Positions 25,283 to 35,269 of a stretch of 57,167 bases of DNA are shown here, one piece after another; position 1 is the first letter of the stretch, and each line of letters begins with the position of its first letter. Position numbers and translations under genes: made by a program. The notes under the pieces were generated by a model. The model was not told where the DNA came from. It was given only the letters and a program-made list of their open reading frames with translations, and ran no database searches. The stretch comes from Candidatus Nanopelagicaceae bacterium (GTDB taxonomy: Bacteria; Actinomycetota; Actinomycetes; Nanopelagicales; Nanopelagicaceae). The stretch spans positions 1-57,167 of the forward strand of contig VERG01000010.1 in the NCBI GenBank assembly GCA_018882885.1, in the 5' to 3' direction.

Positions 25283-25288
25283 ATTTAT

Positions 25289-26977
25289 ATGTCGAGAGCC
25301 AACAAGGACTTTGATGTAATCGTGATTGGTTCAGGATTTGGCGGCTCAGTTGCAGCTCTACGTTTAACTGAAAAGGGTTATCGCGTCGCAGTTATTGAGG
25401 CGGGACGGAGATTTAAAGAAAAAGATTTCCCAAAAACCTCTTGGCGTTTATCAAAGTTTTTGTATTTGCCCCGCTTGGGTTTACGGGGAATTCAAAGAAT
25501 TCATGCGCTGCCTGATGTATTGGTATTGGCTGGCGCCGGTGTTGGTGGCGGCTCTTTGGTTTATGCAAATACGCTTTATACGCCGCCGGATTCTTACTTT
25601 CAAGATAAACAATGGAGAGAGATTACCGATTGGAAATCAGAGTTAACACCTTGGTATGACCAAGCCTCACGAATGCTTGGAGTGGCACAAAATCCTTACT
25701 TCTCTCCCAGCGATCAAGCGATGAAGGATGCAGCCGATGAGATGGGTGTAGGTCACACCTTCAAAATGGCACCACTTGGTGTGCACTTTGGCAAAGCGCC
25801 TGGAGTAATTGAAAAGGATCCGTATTTTGGTGGGGTTGGTCCAGATCGTCATGGCTGTCAGCAATGTGGCGGGTGCATGACAGGTTGTCGCTTCAATGCA
25901 AAAAATACTTTGCCTAAGAATTACTTGGGATTGGCGGAAAAAGCAGGTGCGGTTGTCTTTCCAGAGACAACTGTTGAAAAGATTGAGCAGTTAGCAAATG
26001 GCGGTTGGAAAGTTACCGCAAGAGGCAGCTCTGCCTGGTTTGGTAAAAAGAAAATCTTTACCGGCGCAGAGGTAGTTGTAGCGGCGGGTACATATAACAC
26101 TCAAAAACTGCTACATAAAATGAGGGATTCAGGAACTTTGCCTAGGCTCTCAGATGCACTTGGCAAGTTATCGCGCACAAATTCAGAGGCTTTAACTGGA
26201 GCGATTATGCCCCACTCTTCTCAGATTGATTTCTCGCAAGGGGCAGCGATTACCTCTTCATTTTTCCCTGATGAAAATACCCATATCGAACCGGTGCGTT
26301 ATGGAAAAGGCTCCAATTTCATGGGATTGCTACAAACCATAATGACCGATGGTGCTCGTGCCAAAGATAGACGCAGCATGTGGTTGAAGAGCTTGCTGCG
26401 CAATCCTTTACTTGCATTGAAAATTCTTGATGTTAGACGTTGGAGTGAGCGCACAGTGATTGCGCTAGTGATGCAAAATGTTGATTCGGCTTTAACCGTT
26501 AGAGGCAAACGAGGAATTTTGGGCTGGCGATTGACCTCAAAAAATAACTCAGAACATCCAAACGCCACCTATATTCCAGCCGCTAATGAGGTAGTTAGAA
26601 AGATTGCAGATAAATACGGCGGCACTCCTGGTGGACATATTGGTGATTTAGTTAGTGCTCCATTTACTGCGCACTTTGTCGGTGGTTGCGTAATCGGTGC
26701 TACCGATAAAGAGGGAGTAATTGATGCTTATCACCGGGTTTGGAATTATCCGAGTTTGCATATCGTTGATGGATCAAGTGTTACCGCAAACCTTGGTGTA
26801 AACCCATCATTAACTATTACCGCCCAAGCAGAGCGGGCTTTCTCTTTCTGGCCAAATAAGGGCGAGAGTGATGCCCGGCCTACGCAAGGTGCGGGTTATC
26901 AGAAAATTAAACCGGTTTCTCCAAAGCAGCCCTTTGTGCCGGAAAGCGCTTATGCAGCTTTAAGAGTTCCCCTGTAA
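25289..26977 (+). CDS. FAD-dependent GMC oxidoreductase (cholesterol-oxidase-like)
   Basis: A 562-residue flavoprotein. The Rossmann FAD motif is IVIGSGFGGSVAALRL at residues 11-26, then VLAGAGVGGGSLVYANTL. The C-terminal substrate/FAD block is YPSLHIVDGSSVTANLGVNP. A cysteine cluster CQQCGGCMTGC (around residue 190) precedes FNAKNTLPKNYL, as in ChoD-like proteins, where it may hold a metal or be structural. No signal peptide, so cytoplasmic. It could oxidise a sterol, hopanoid or other alcohol; the substrate is undetermined. It converges on and overlaps the alpha/beta hydrolase by 18 bases. Confidence 0.85.
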   Translation: MSRANKDFDVIVIGSGFGGSVAALRLTEKGYRVAVIEAGRRFKEKDFPKTSWRLSKFLYLPRLGLRGIQRIHALPDVLVLAGAGVGGGSLVYANTLYTPPDSYFQDKQWREITDWKSELTPWYDQASRMLGVAQNPYFSPSDQAMKDAADEMGVGHTFKMAPLGVHFGKAPGVIEKDPYFGGVGPDRHGCQQCGGCMTGCRFNAKNTLPKNYLGLAEKAGAVVFPETTVEKIEQLANGGWKVTARGSSAWFGKKKIFTGAEVVVAAGTYNTQKLLHKMRDSGTLPRLSDALGKLSRTNSEALTGAIMPHSSQIDFSQGAAITSSFFPDENTHIEPVRYGKGSNFMGLLQTIMTDGARAKDRRSMWLKSLLRNPLLALKILDVRRWSERTVIALVMQNVDSALTVRGKRGILGWRLTSKNNSEHPNATYIPAANEVVRKIADKYGGTPGGHIGDLVSAPFTAHFVGGCVIGATDKEGVIDAYHRVWNYPSLHIVDGSSVTANLGVNPSLTITAQAERAFSFWPNKGESDARPTQGAGYQKIKPVSPKQPFVPESAYAALRVPL

Positions 26978-27754
26978 TTCCTGGGTTTTCTTTAGTCGGC
27001 GGTTGGGGTTCAAAGTGATGGGAAAAGATGGATTGCGATAAAAGTTTTGCAAAATACTTTTGACCATCTCAGGTTTCTCTTTTAGCACCGCATGAGAAGT
27101 ACCGGGCACAATCGCAAGTTGGGCATTTGGAATCGCTTCATAAAGCTCAACTGTATGAGCGGTAGTAAACGGTTCATCATCGCCGGCCAAAATTAAAGTG
27201 GGGCATTTAATCTTCTTTAAAGTTGCCTTTGTCATCTTAGGTTCTGAGGCCCAGACCTTGTGCGCTTTAGCGATAATCTCAACAAGTAGCTCTCGCGGTT
27301 GTCCAGTGCGCGCCGCAAATTGATCTTTTGCTTCATCTGCCACCTCACCATTGAAAATCTGATGATTCAACCCGCATTCATAATGATAATTTGCACCGAT
27401 CGCAACTAAGTTGGTTACGAGATCAGGACGAGCAATAGCCACCATAAGTCCGATAATGCCGCCATCACTGTGGCCAATAATTTCTGTGGGGCCTTTGATT
27501 ACATCTTCTATATAGGCAATCGCCTCATCACGTTGGAATTTAAAGTGATAGTAACCATCGCGCACCTTGGTCTTTCCATGAGCGGTGCGGTCATAGCCAT
27601 ATATGTGATGGGTGCGTTTAACACTAGGCAGAATCTTGGGAGCAAAACTTTCTGTTGAACTTAAACCACCATGAAGAAGCAAAAGCGGTCGAGTTTTGCG
27701 CTTCTTCCACTCTTGATGCCAGATCTCATGACCACGTAAATTTATAAAACTCAT
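26960..27754 (-). CDS. Alpha/beta hydrolase
   Basis: A 264-residue alpha/beta-hydrolase-fold enzyme. Oxyanion HGG (residues 28-30), nucleophile elbow GHSDGG with Ser96, acid in LAGDDEPF (Asp192/193) and His221 in TSHAVL form a complete triad. No signal peptide. The start overlaps the stop of the NDH-2 gene (4 bases), so the two are co-transcribed. Residues after about 240 are a basic tail. Substrate unknown; esterase or lactonase activity is plausible. Confidence 0.85.
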   Translation of the reverse strand: MSFINLRGHEIWHQEWKKRKTRPLLLLHGGLSSTESFAPKILPSVKRTHHIYGYDRTAHGKTKVRDGYYHFKFQRDEAIAYIEDVIKGPTEIIGHSDGGIIGLMVAIARPDLVTNLVAIGANYHYECGLNHQIFNGEVADEAKDQFAARTGQPRELLVEIIAKAHKVWASEPKMTKATLKKIKCPTLILAGDDEPFTTAHTVELYEAIPNAQLAIVPGTSHAVLKEKPEMVKSILQNFYRNPSFPITLNPNRRLKKTQELQGNS

Positions 27755-28974
27755 GAGATATCCATAATGTGTCGATTACCGCGATCAAAGGTGAGGTAGT
27801 TCCAGGTCCAATCCGCCATGGTGCCAATCTTGTTGCGCCCACCTAGTAGATAAAAAAGGTGCAACCAGAGCCACATGTACCAAGCAACAACGCCTCCAAT
27901 ACGAACTCCCTTTACTTCAACAACCGCTTTGTGACGACCGATTGTGGCCATAGAGCCTTTATCTACATACTTAAATGCGGTGAGCGGTGCGGAGTCTTGT
28001 AACCGTTGAATCTGTTTGGCAACAAAACGGGCTTGCTGCATCGCAACCGGTGCCACCATTGGAAGGAAACGCCCATCAGCACCCTTTGCGCCAGCGATAT
28101 CACCGATGGCAAATATGTATGGATAGTTAGTCACCTGCAGGGTTGAATCAACAGCTATACGTCCTGATTCTTCCGGAATGCTCAACTTCTTCATGGTGGG
28201 TTCACCTTTAACACCAGCGGCCCAAACCGTAATCTCTGCGGGAATTTTCTGACCATCAGCAAAGAAAATCTGACGGGGTTTTACCTCTTTTACAGCCGCG
28301 TTGGTTAAAACCTTGACGCCAAGTTTTTCTAAATCTTTTTTAGTGCGCTCAGAAAGTTTTGGGGAGAGCGCCGGTAGCAATCTTTGACCAGCCTCCACCA
28401 AATAAACATCAATATTTTTTGCAGCATCAGCGTTATCAGAGGTGAGCGGCCCCCGTTTCAATTCTGCAATTGCACCAGCCATCTCGACTCCGGTCGGGCC
28501 ACCACCAACTACCGCGATAGAAAACTTAGTGTCATCCTCAAAGCGGCAGAGATCTTCAAAGCGGCGCATGATTTCTGATCTGATATTTAACGCTTCATTA
28601 ACGGTTTTCATGCCAAGGGCATTTTCAGCTACACCTCTGATGCCAAAATCATTGGTTGCAGAACCTAAAGCCACAATCAAATAATCAAAACCCAGCACTT
28701 CGCTGGAATCCAACTTCACACTTTTATTTTTGTGATCAACAGAGATTGGCGAGCCCATGCGGAACTTCACCTTGGTTTTACGCAAAGCGCCACGAATTGG
28801 ATAGGCGACATGATCTGCTGCAAGTCCCGCAGTTGAAACCTGATAAAGCAGCGGCAAAAAGGTTTGAAAATTGTGACGGTCCACCAAAGTGACCTCTGCG
28901 ATTCCATCTAATGCTCGGGCAGCGGTTAAACCACCGAAACCTGCACCGAGAATGACTACCTTTGGCCGCGACAC
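27751..28974 (-). CDS. ndh: Type II NADH dehydrogenase (NDH-2)
   Basis: A 407-residue FAD enzyme passing electrons from NADH to quinone without proton pumping. The FAD motif ILGAGFGGLTAARAL is at 8-22, the NADH motif VVGGGPTGVEMAGAI near 165, and AIGDIAGA with MVAPVAMQQARFV near the C-terminus. The C-terminal amphipathic helix region VVAWYMWLWLHLFYLLG would attach it to the membrane. GTG start with TAGACT 7 bases upstream. The promoter overlaps that of the divergent SDR-DUF2867 gene. Confidence 0.92.
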   Translation of the reverse strand: MSRPKVVILGAGFGGLTAARALDGIAEVTLVDRHNFQTFLPLLYQVSTAGLAADHVAYPIRGALRKTKVKFRMGSPISVDHKNKSVKLDSSEVLGFDYLIVALGSATNDFGIRGVAENALGMKTVNEALNIRSEIMRRFEDLCRFEDDTKFSIAVVGGGPTGVEMAGAIAELKRGPLTSDNADAAKNIDVYLVEAGQRLLPALSPKLSERTKKDLEKLGVKVLTNAAVKEVKPRQIFFADGQKIPAEITVWAAGVKGEPTMKKLSIPEESGRIAVDSTLQVTNYPYIFAIGDIAGAKGADGRFLPMVAPVAMQQARFVAKQIQRLQDSAPLTAFKYVDKGSMATIGRHKAVVEVKGVRIGGVVAWYMWLWLHLFYLLGGRNKIGTMADWTWNYLTFDRGNRHIMDIS

Positions 28975-28981
28975 TCGAGGA

Positions 28982-28991
28982 AGTCTATCGT
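28982..28991. promoter_or_regulatory. Overlapping divergent -10 elements of ndh and the SDR-DUF2867 gene
   Basis: The two start codons are only 24 bases apart. On the minus strand TAGACT (28982-28987) lies 7 bases before the ndh GTG. On the plus strand TATCGT (28986-28991) lies 7 bases before the SDR ATG. They share two bases, so polymerase binding in one direction should exclude the other. Confidence 0.45.
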
Positions 28992-28998
28992 TGTACCT

Positions 28999-30477
28999 AT
29001 GAATCAGGCGCGTCGAATACTGGTCACAGGAGCCTCGGGCTATGTAGGTGGCCGTTTAGTGCGCGCATTACTAAATGATCAAATGCAGGTACGGATATTT
29101 GTCCGAGACAAATCAAAGGTATTGGGCCAACCATGGATAAATGATGTTGAGCTTGCGGTAGGCAACGCTAGTAATTACGAAGAAACTTTGGCGGCTTTGC
29201 AAGGTGTTCATACCGCTTTTTATCTTTTGCATTCAATTGGAGTTGGTACACATTTTGATGAGATCGAAGCAGCTATGGCAGACAACTTTTCCAGAGCCGC
29301 ACAAGCAGCTGGGGTTTCACAGATTGTCTATCTTGGTGGAATTGCAAATGATGATAAGCAGAGTAAGCATTTAGCTTCAAGGGCGCGTACCGGTGAATTA
29401 TTAGCAGCTGGCAAAGTTCCAGTAATGGAACTTCGGGCGGGAATCATTATTGGTTCTGGCTCAGCATCATTTGAAATGTTGCGTCACTTAACGCATCGAC
29501 TTCCTGTCATGACAACTCCAAAATGGGTTTCGAATCTAACTCACCCAATCGCAATCAGAGATGTACTTTGGTATTTAACTAGCGTCGCCAAATTAGAAAA
29601 ACCTGTAGGTGGCATCTTTGACATGGGCGGTCCAGAGATTCTTTCCTACGCCGACATGATGCAAAAGTTTGCGGCCTGCTCCGGGCTTAGAAGACGTTGG
29701 ATTATTCGAGTACCAGTTTTAACTCCAAAGCTCTCAAGTTTGTGGATTGGTCTAGTAACTCCGGTACCGACCGCACTTGCCAGACCACTAATTGGCTCAC
29801 TGATTAATGAAACTGTGGCAGATCCTAAGAAGAGTATTGATGCGATTGTGCCAAAACCTAAAGAGGGTTTGATTGATGTCACCACAGCAATCAACCTCGC
29901 GTTATCAAGAACCTCTAGCAATCAGGTAGAAACACGTTGGTCAGATGCAACCGCACCGACAGCACCTTGGCAGAAGGCGCAGAGTGATCCAGATTGGGCT
30001 GGAGAGATGATTTTGCGGGACAAGCGCGAGGTGTTAGCCGATGCACCTATTAATTGTGTCTGGCGCTCAATAGAGGAGATTGGTGGCGAAACCGGTTGGT
30101 ACGGCGCAGATTTCTTGTGGTGGGCACGTGGCGTATTGGATCGCTTAGTTGGTGGTGTTGGTTTGCGTCGTGGGCGGCGCGATCCTAAACATTTACGGGT
30201 TGGTGATGGTTTAGATTTTTGGCGCGTAGAAGCGGTAGAGAAAGAAAAGATTTTGCGGCTTTATGCTGAAATGATTTTGCCGGGTAAAGCTTGGCTGGAG
30301 TTTCGTATCCACCAAGAAGGTGATCAGGTGCGCATAATTCAAGAAGCGACCTTCTCGCCCCGCGGCTTAGGTGGTCAGCTTTACTGGTATGCGATTTTGC
30401 CTTTACATGCATTTGTATTTCCAACTATGTTGCGCAATATTGTACGTAGCTCGAAAAGAAAGGCATTATTCGGCTAA
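28999..30477 (+). CDS. NAD(P)-dependent epimerase/SDR fused to DUF2867
   Basis: A 492-residue two-domain protein. Residues 1-290 are an atypical SDR with the dinucleotide motif VTGASGYVGGRLVRALL and a middle part typical of NmrA/YbjT-like proteins (YLLHSIGVG, IVYLGGIAND). Residues 330-490 are DUF2867, with VLADAPINCVWRSIEEIGGE and FLWWARGVLDRLVGGVGLRRG, a lipid-pocket-like fold. The domain order is the known YbjT-type architecture. Function uncertain. The stop overlaps the ATG of the PLP decarboxylase by one base (TAATG), so the two are coupled. Confidence 0.8.
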   Translation: MNQARRILVTGASGYVGGRLVRALLNDQMQVRIFVRDKSKVLGQPWINDVELAVGNASNYEETLAALQGVHTAFYLLHSIGVGTHFDEIEAAMADNFSRAAQAAGVSQIVYLGGIANDDKQSKHLASRARTGELLAAGKVPVMELRAGIIIGSGSASFEMLRHLTHRLPVMTTPKWVSNLTHPIAIRDVLWYLTSVAKLEKPVGGIFDMGGPEILSYADMMQKFAACSGLRRRWIIRVPVLTPKLSSLWIGLVTPVPTALARPLIGSLINETVADPKKSIDAIVPKPKEGLIDVTTAINLALSRTSSNQVETRWSDATAPTAPWQKAQSDPDWAGEMILRDKREVLADAPINCVWRSIEEIGGETGWYGADFLWWARGVLDRLVGGVGLRRGRRDPKHLRVGDGLDFWRVEAVEKEKILRLYAEMILPGKAWLEFRIHQEGDQVRIIQEATFSPRGLGGQLYWYAILPLHAFVFPTMLRNIVRSSKRKALFG

Positions 30478-31826
30478 TGCATGAGTTTGATGAAGAGATC
30501 GATGCGCTGGCGGCAAAGATTCTCGAGTACTCACTGGTCCGACTAAAGAAGGATCCGCCACTTGATGGTCCTTGGAGTTATGAAGAGTTGTATGCCGAAG
30601 TCGGGGAGACCATTACTGAAAATGGTTTAGGTGGAGAAAAAGCTTTAGATATTTTTAAACATGTACTAGCGCAGGCCTGTATCTCAACTGATCACCCGAG
30701 ATATTTAGCCTTTATTCCTTCGGCTCCTACAGAATCTGCAAACCTTTTTGATTTAGTGGTCGGCGCATCTGCTTTGTATGGTGGCTCTTGGTTAGAAGGT
30801 GCCGGAGCGGTTTTTGCGGAGAATCAAGCGCTTAAATGGTTAAGTGATTTGGCTGGTTTGCCAGAGGGTTCCGGCGGAGTTTTTGTTCAGGGCGGAACGG
30901 TTGGAAATCTCTCTGCTTTGGTTGCGGCTCGACATGCAGCTCGTAGTAAATATCCCAATGTAAAACGCTGGGCAATCGCCTGTTCTAATGAGGCGCACTC
31001 TTCAATCAAATCCGCTGCCGATGTTATGGATGTTGATGTTTTAGCGATCCCCACCGATGAAAATCACAAATTACAGGGCAGCACTGTTGCATTTGAGATT
31101 GATCAATATCATCGCAACAATCCAGATAACCAAATCTTCGCAGTAGTAGCTACCGCCGGCACAACCAACTTAGGAATCATTGATGACCTACAAGGAATTG
31201 GAAGAGCCGCCAATGAAAGAGGAATTTGGTATCACGTTGATGGCGCTTACGGTTTAGCTGCTTTGGCATCACCTCGTTCTAAACCATTATTTACAGGTGT
31301 CGAGTTAGCAGATTCATTTATTGTTGATCCACATAAATGGCTCTTTGCACCATTTGATGCCTGCGCCCTCATCTATCGCAATCCAGAGTTAGCCCGTAAG
31401 GCACACACCCAACATGCTGGATACCTTGACACATTAGATGATGGACATTGGAACCCATCTGATTACGCCATTCATTTAACCCGCCGCACCCGTGGTTTAC
31501 CATTTTGGTTTTCACTTGCCACTCATGGCACAAAGAAATACGCCGAATCGATGGATAAAACTATGGATGTAGCCCGTGAAGCGGCGCAGTTAATTCAAGA
31601 GCATCCCAACCTCGAGTTATTAATGGAGCCAGAACTTTCCATTGTTGCTTTCACCAGAAAAGGTTGGCAGCAAAGTGATTATCAAAGGTGGAGCGATAAG
31701 TTGTTAAATGATCAGATTGGGTTTGTCACCCCTTCATCCCATGAAGGCCATCCCATTCTGCGTTTTGCAATTGTTAACCCCTGGACCTCAACAACCGATA
31801 TAAAGGTAATTCTGGCCACCCTTTAA
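30477..31826 (+). CDS. PLP-dependent group II decarboxylase
   Basis: A 449-residue cytoplasmic enzyme of the aromatic-amino-acid/glutamate decarboxylase superfamily. The PLP-stacking His is in CSNEAHSSIKSA, the pyridine-binding Asp in WYHVDGAYGLAAL, and the Schiff-base Lys in SFIVDPHKWLFAPFDA. The N-terminal FIPSAPTESANLFDLVVG is like plant/bacterial AADC, but the substrate (Tyr, Trp, Glu, Asp, DOPA) cannot be assigned by eye. It could instead be an aldehyde synthase-type member. Translationally coupled to the SDR-DUF2867 gene. Confidence 0.85.
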   Translation: MHEFDEEIDALAAKILEYSLVRLKKDPPLDGPWSYEELYAEVGETITENGLGGEKALDIFKHVLAQACISTDHPRYLAFIPSAPTESANLFDLVVGASALYGGSWLEGAGAVFAENQALKWLSDLAGLPEGSGGVFVQGGTVGNLSALVAARHAARSKYPNVKRWAIACSNEAHSSIKSAADVMDVDVLAIPTDENHKLQGSTVAFEIDQYHRNNPDNQIFAVVATAGTTNLGIIDDLQGIGRAANERGIWYHVDGAYGLAALASPRSKPLFTGVELADSFIVDPHKWLFAPFDACALIYRNPELARKAHTQHAGYLDTLDDGHWNPSDYAIHLTRRTRGLPFWFSLATHGTKKYAESMDKTMDVAREAAQLIQEHPNLELLMEPELSIVAFTRKGWQQSDYQRWSDKLLNDQIGFVTPSSHEGHPILRFAIVNPWTSTTDIKVILATL

Positions 31827-31864
31827 ATCCCAAATTTCCCGCTCACTTGGGGTTGAATATCGCC

Positions 31865-32122
31865 GTGGAAGAAAGCTCATTGCAACTACAGAGCGCCCTC
31901 TCTGATCTAGAGGTGCGGATCTTGGATTTCGAGCGCCAATGGTGGAAGTACGCCGGCGCCAAAGATGCAGCCATCAAAGAGCTCTTCCAAATCTCCGCTA
32001 AGGAGTATTACGAGCTACTGAACAATCTGATTGACCGGCCTGATGCCCTGGCCGCCGCCCCCTTGCTAGTGAAGCGGCTGCGTCGCCTGCGCGAGGCCCG
32101 GGTCTCCGCACGCTCCCACTAA
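31865..32122 (+). CDS. DUF3263 protein
   Basis: An 85-residue actinobacterial helical protein. The family core is LSDLEVRILDFERQWWKYAGAKDAAI followed by FQISAKEYYELLNNLIDRPDAL and the basic tail VKRLRRLREARVSARSH. The HTH-like core and basic tail suggest nucleic-acid binding, but function is unknown. I prefer the GTG at 31865 to the TTG at 31847, since TTGAAT lies 6 bases before it. In many actinobacteria this gene is followed by a LytR_C-domain protein and groEL; here groEL follows directly. Confidence 0.8.
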   Translation: MEESSLQLQSALSDLEVRILDFERQWWKYAGAKDAAIKELFQISAKEYYELLNNLIDRPDALAAAPLLVKRLRRLREARVSARSH

Positions 32123-32140
32123 TCACTAAACCCTTCGGAT

Positions 32141-32169
32141 TTGAGGGCGGGAATAGTTCCGCATAGGCT
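32141..32169 (+). promoter_or_regulatory. groEL promoter
   Basis: TTGAGG (32141-32146), a spacer of exactly 17 bases, and TAGGCT (32164-32169). It ends 5 bases before the CIRCE operator, so transcription would begin inside or just before the operator, the usual arrangement for HrcA repression. Confidence 0.65.
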
Positions 32170-32174
32170 TGGCG

Positions 32175-32201
32175 TTAGCACTCGCCGGGCGAGAGTGATA
32201 A
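32175..32201. promoter_or_regulatory. CIRCE operator (HrcA binding site)
   Basis: TTAGCACTC, a 9-base spacer, then GAGTGATAA. The consensus is TTAGCACTC-N9-GAGTGCTAA, so there is a single mismatch (C to A) in the right arm. It lies 40 bases before the groEL ATG and downstream of a good promoter. HrcA itself is not in the window. Confidence 0.95.
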
Positions 32202-32238
32202 ATCGCCCAATTACTTCTAGCTAATAGGGAGTCAATAA

Positions 32239-33861
<1,623 letters not shown>

Positions 33862-33866
33862 AGCAG

Positions 33867-33872
33867 TAGACT
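33867..33872 (+). promoter_or_regulatory. Probable -10 of the DUF3027 gene (leaderless)
   Basis: TAGACT is 6 bases before the ATG at 33879, just after the groEL stop, identical in sequence and spacing to the element before the fur-type gene. No ribosome site is present. It would allow DUF3027 expression independent of the heat-shock promoter. Confidence 0.5.
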
Positions 33873-33878
33873 TCTTCT

Positions 33879-34589
33879 ATGTCCCGCGCGACCAAGAAGA
33901 GTTCAGGTAATTCAAAGAAAGTCGGCGGTGTTGATCCATTCAACGCCGCCGATTTTGCGCGCGCAGCCGCTTTAGAAGATGCCAAAAATGAAAAGTATGT
34001 TGGCACTTTAATCTCTATCGATTCCGATGAAGATCATGTCGCTACTTATTTGTTTGAGGCCTTTCTGCCTGGGTATGTCGGTTGGCGTTGGGCGGTCACA
34101 GTTGCAAAAGTTGATGCTGATAGCAACGCAACAATTTGCGATGTAGTTTTATTGCCGGGCAGTGAGGCTTTACTTGCTCCCGAGTGGATTCCATATAGCA
34201 GCCGCATTACCGCGGAAGATGTTGGTGTTGGCACCATCGTTCCAACCGCTCCTGATGATCCACGTTTGGTTCCTAGTAATAATGTGTTGCCATCTGATGA
34301 AGAGTTAGATTTGCATGAGTTATTTGAACTCGGTGCCGGGCGGGTGCGGGTTCTTTCGATTGAAGGTCGCGATCAAGCCGCGAAACGTTGGATTGAAGGG
34401 GATCGTGGACCAAACGCCCCAATTGCTCAATTCGCTCCTAAGAACTGCGGCAGCTGTGGTTTTTATCTGCCAATCGCAGGCTCATTCCGCCAAGCTTTTG
34501 GTGTTTGCGCAAACGCAATCTCACCTGAAGATGCCCGGGTAGTCTCGGTAAATCATGGATGCGGCGCGCATTCAGAGGCGATAAACTAA
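33879..34589 (+). CDS. DUF3027 protein
   Basis: A 236-residue actinobacterial protein with no known role. N-terminal basic segment, then AADFARAAALEDAKNEKYVG, the strand LPGYVGWRWAVTVAKV and the acidic middle VLPSDEELDLHELFELGAGR. A C-terminal cysteine cluster CGSCGFYLPIAG ... GVCANAISPEDARVVSVNHGCGAHSE looks like a zinc site of four cysteines. DUF3027 beside a cold-shock gene is a recurring actinobacterial pair. Cytoplasmic; probably nucleic-acid- or stress-related, by association only. Confidence 0.82.
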   Translation: MSRATKKSSGNSKKVGGVDPFNAADFARAAALEDAKNEKYVGTLISIDSDEDHVATYLFEAFLPGYVGWRWAVTVAKVDADSNATICDVVLLPGSEALLAPEWIPYSSRITAEDVGVGTIVPTAPDDPRLVPSNNVLPSDEELDLHELFELGAGRVRVLSIEGRDQAAKRWIEGDRGPNAPIAQFAPKNCGSCGFYLPIAGSFRQAFGVCANAISPEDARVVSVNHGCGAHSEAIN

Positions 34590-34666
34590 CCCTCTGTCCG
34601 CAAACCGCGGCGCACACGACACCGAAACCTTGTAAAGAGGATTTAAGTAAATAGGAGGCACCCGTC

Positions 34667-35047
34667 ATGCCAGTTGGACGCGTTAAATGGTTTAGCCTCG
34701 AAAAAGGTTTTGGATTTATCTCCTCTGACGAAGGCGAAGATGTTTATCTAGCAGCATCGGCACTTCCAGAAGGTGTTACCACTGTTAAGCCAGGTACCAA
34801 GCTCGAGTTTGGTGTTGCCGAAGGGCGCAAAGGTCCACAAGCACTCTCTGTTCGCATCATTGATGCACCTCCTTCACTTGCTAATTCCAAAGCCGGAGCT
34901 GAAGATCTCGCGGTGATTATTGAAGAGTCAATCAAGATGTTGGACCGTGTTGGTAATGGTCTTCGTCATGGACGTTTTCCAAATGATGCCGAAGCTGCTC
35001 GCGTTGCTAAGGTCTTGCGGGGAATTGCCCAGGAAATCGAAGGTTAA
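34667..35047 (+). CDS. Cold-shock-domain protein with C-terminal extension
   Basis: A 126-residue protein. Residues 1-65 are a cold-shock domain with the RNP1-like KGFGFISSD and GRVKWFSLEKG; the RNP2 position reads DVYLAASAL instead of the usual VFVHFSAI. Residues 70-126 form a conserved-looking helical extension (EESIKMLDRVGNGLRHGRFP and ARVAKVLRGIAQEIEG). Strong ribosome site AGGAGG. RNA binding is likely but altered by the missing His/Phe of RNP2. It ends directly against the stop of the opposing small membrane protein gene. Confidence 0.88.
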   Translation: MPVGRVKWFSLEKGFGFISSDEGEDVYLAASALPEGVTTVKPGTKLEFGVAEGRKGPQALSVRIIDAPPSLANSKAGAEDLAVIIEESIKMLDRVGNGLRHGRFPNDAEAARVAKVLRGIAQEIEG

Positions 35048-35269
35048 TTACTTCTCTTCCCGTTTTGCCCTGCGCTTTGTATATCGAATTCCGATAAAGC
35101 CCAGCACAATTCCAAGTAAGCAGGTCAGGATTATCTTGGCTAGCGCATTTACGATGATTGCGATTATTAACGCAATTGTCCAGATGACAATGCCGGCAAT
35201 GATTACAGGTACCGCGCTGCGCATACCTTGAAGCATACTAGAATTAACCAATGGGAACATTGCGATCAT
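35048..35269 (-). CDS. Small two-helix membrane protein (DUF2530-like)
   Basis: Up to 73 residues, two hydrophobic segments (AVPVIIAGIVIWTIALIIAIIV and IILTCLLGIVLGFIGI) and a basic C-terminus YTKRRAKREEK. It resembles DUF2530 proteins found beside DUF3027/cold-shock/MFS genes. The start is uncertain: ATG codons at 35269, 35260, 35236 and 35224 are all in frame, and the two longest would overlap the divergent MFS gene. The stop abuts that of the cold-shock gene with no gap. Confidence 0.65.
   Translation of the reverse strand: MIAMFPLVNSSMLQGMRSAVPVIIAGIVIWTIALIIAIIVNALAKIILTCLLGIVLGFIGIRYTKRRAKREEK
35239..35244 (+). promoter_or_regulatory. Probable -10 of the MFS gene at 35251 (leaderless)
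   Basis: TAGAAT is 6 bases before the ATG, without any ribosome site. The ATG lies inside the reading frame of the opposing small membrane protein if that uses its longest start. Confidence 0.5.

Noticed and set aside
30477-31826. PLP decarboxylase as the carboxynorspermidine decarboxylase missing from the polyamine pair
   Set aside because: It is a group II (AADC-like) fold with the HKW lysine motif, while CANSDC enzymes belong to the alanine-racemase fold; it also lies 20 kb away.
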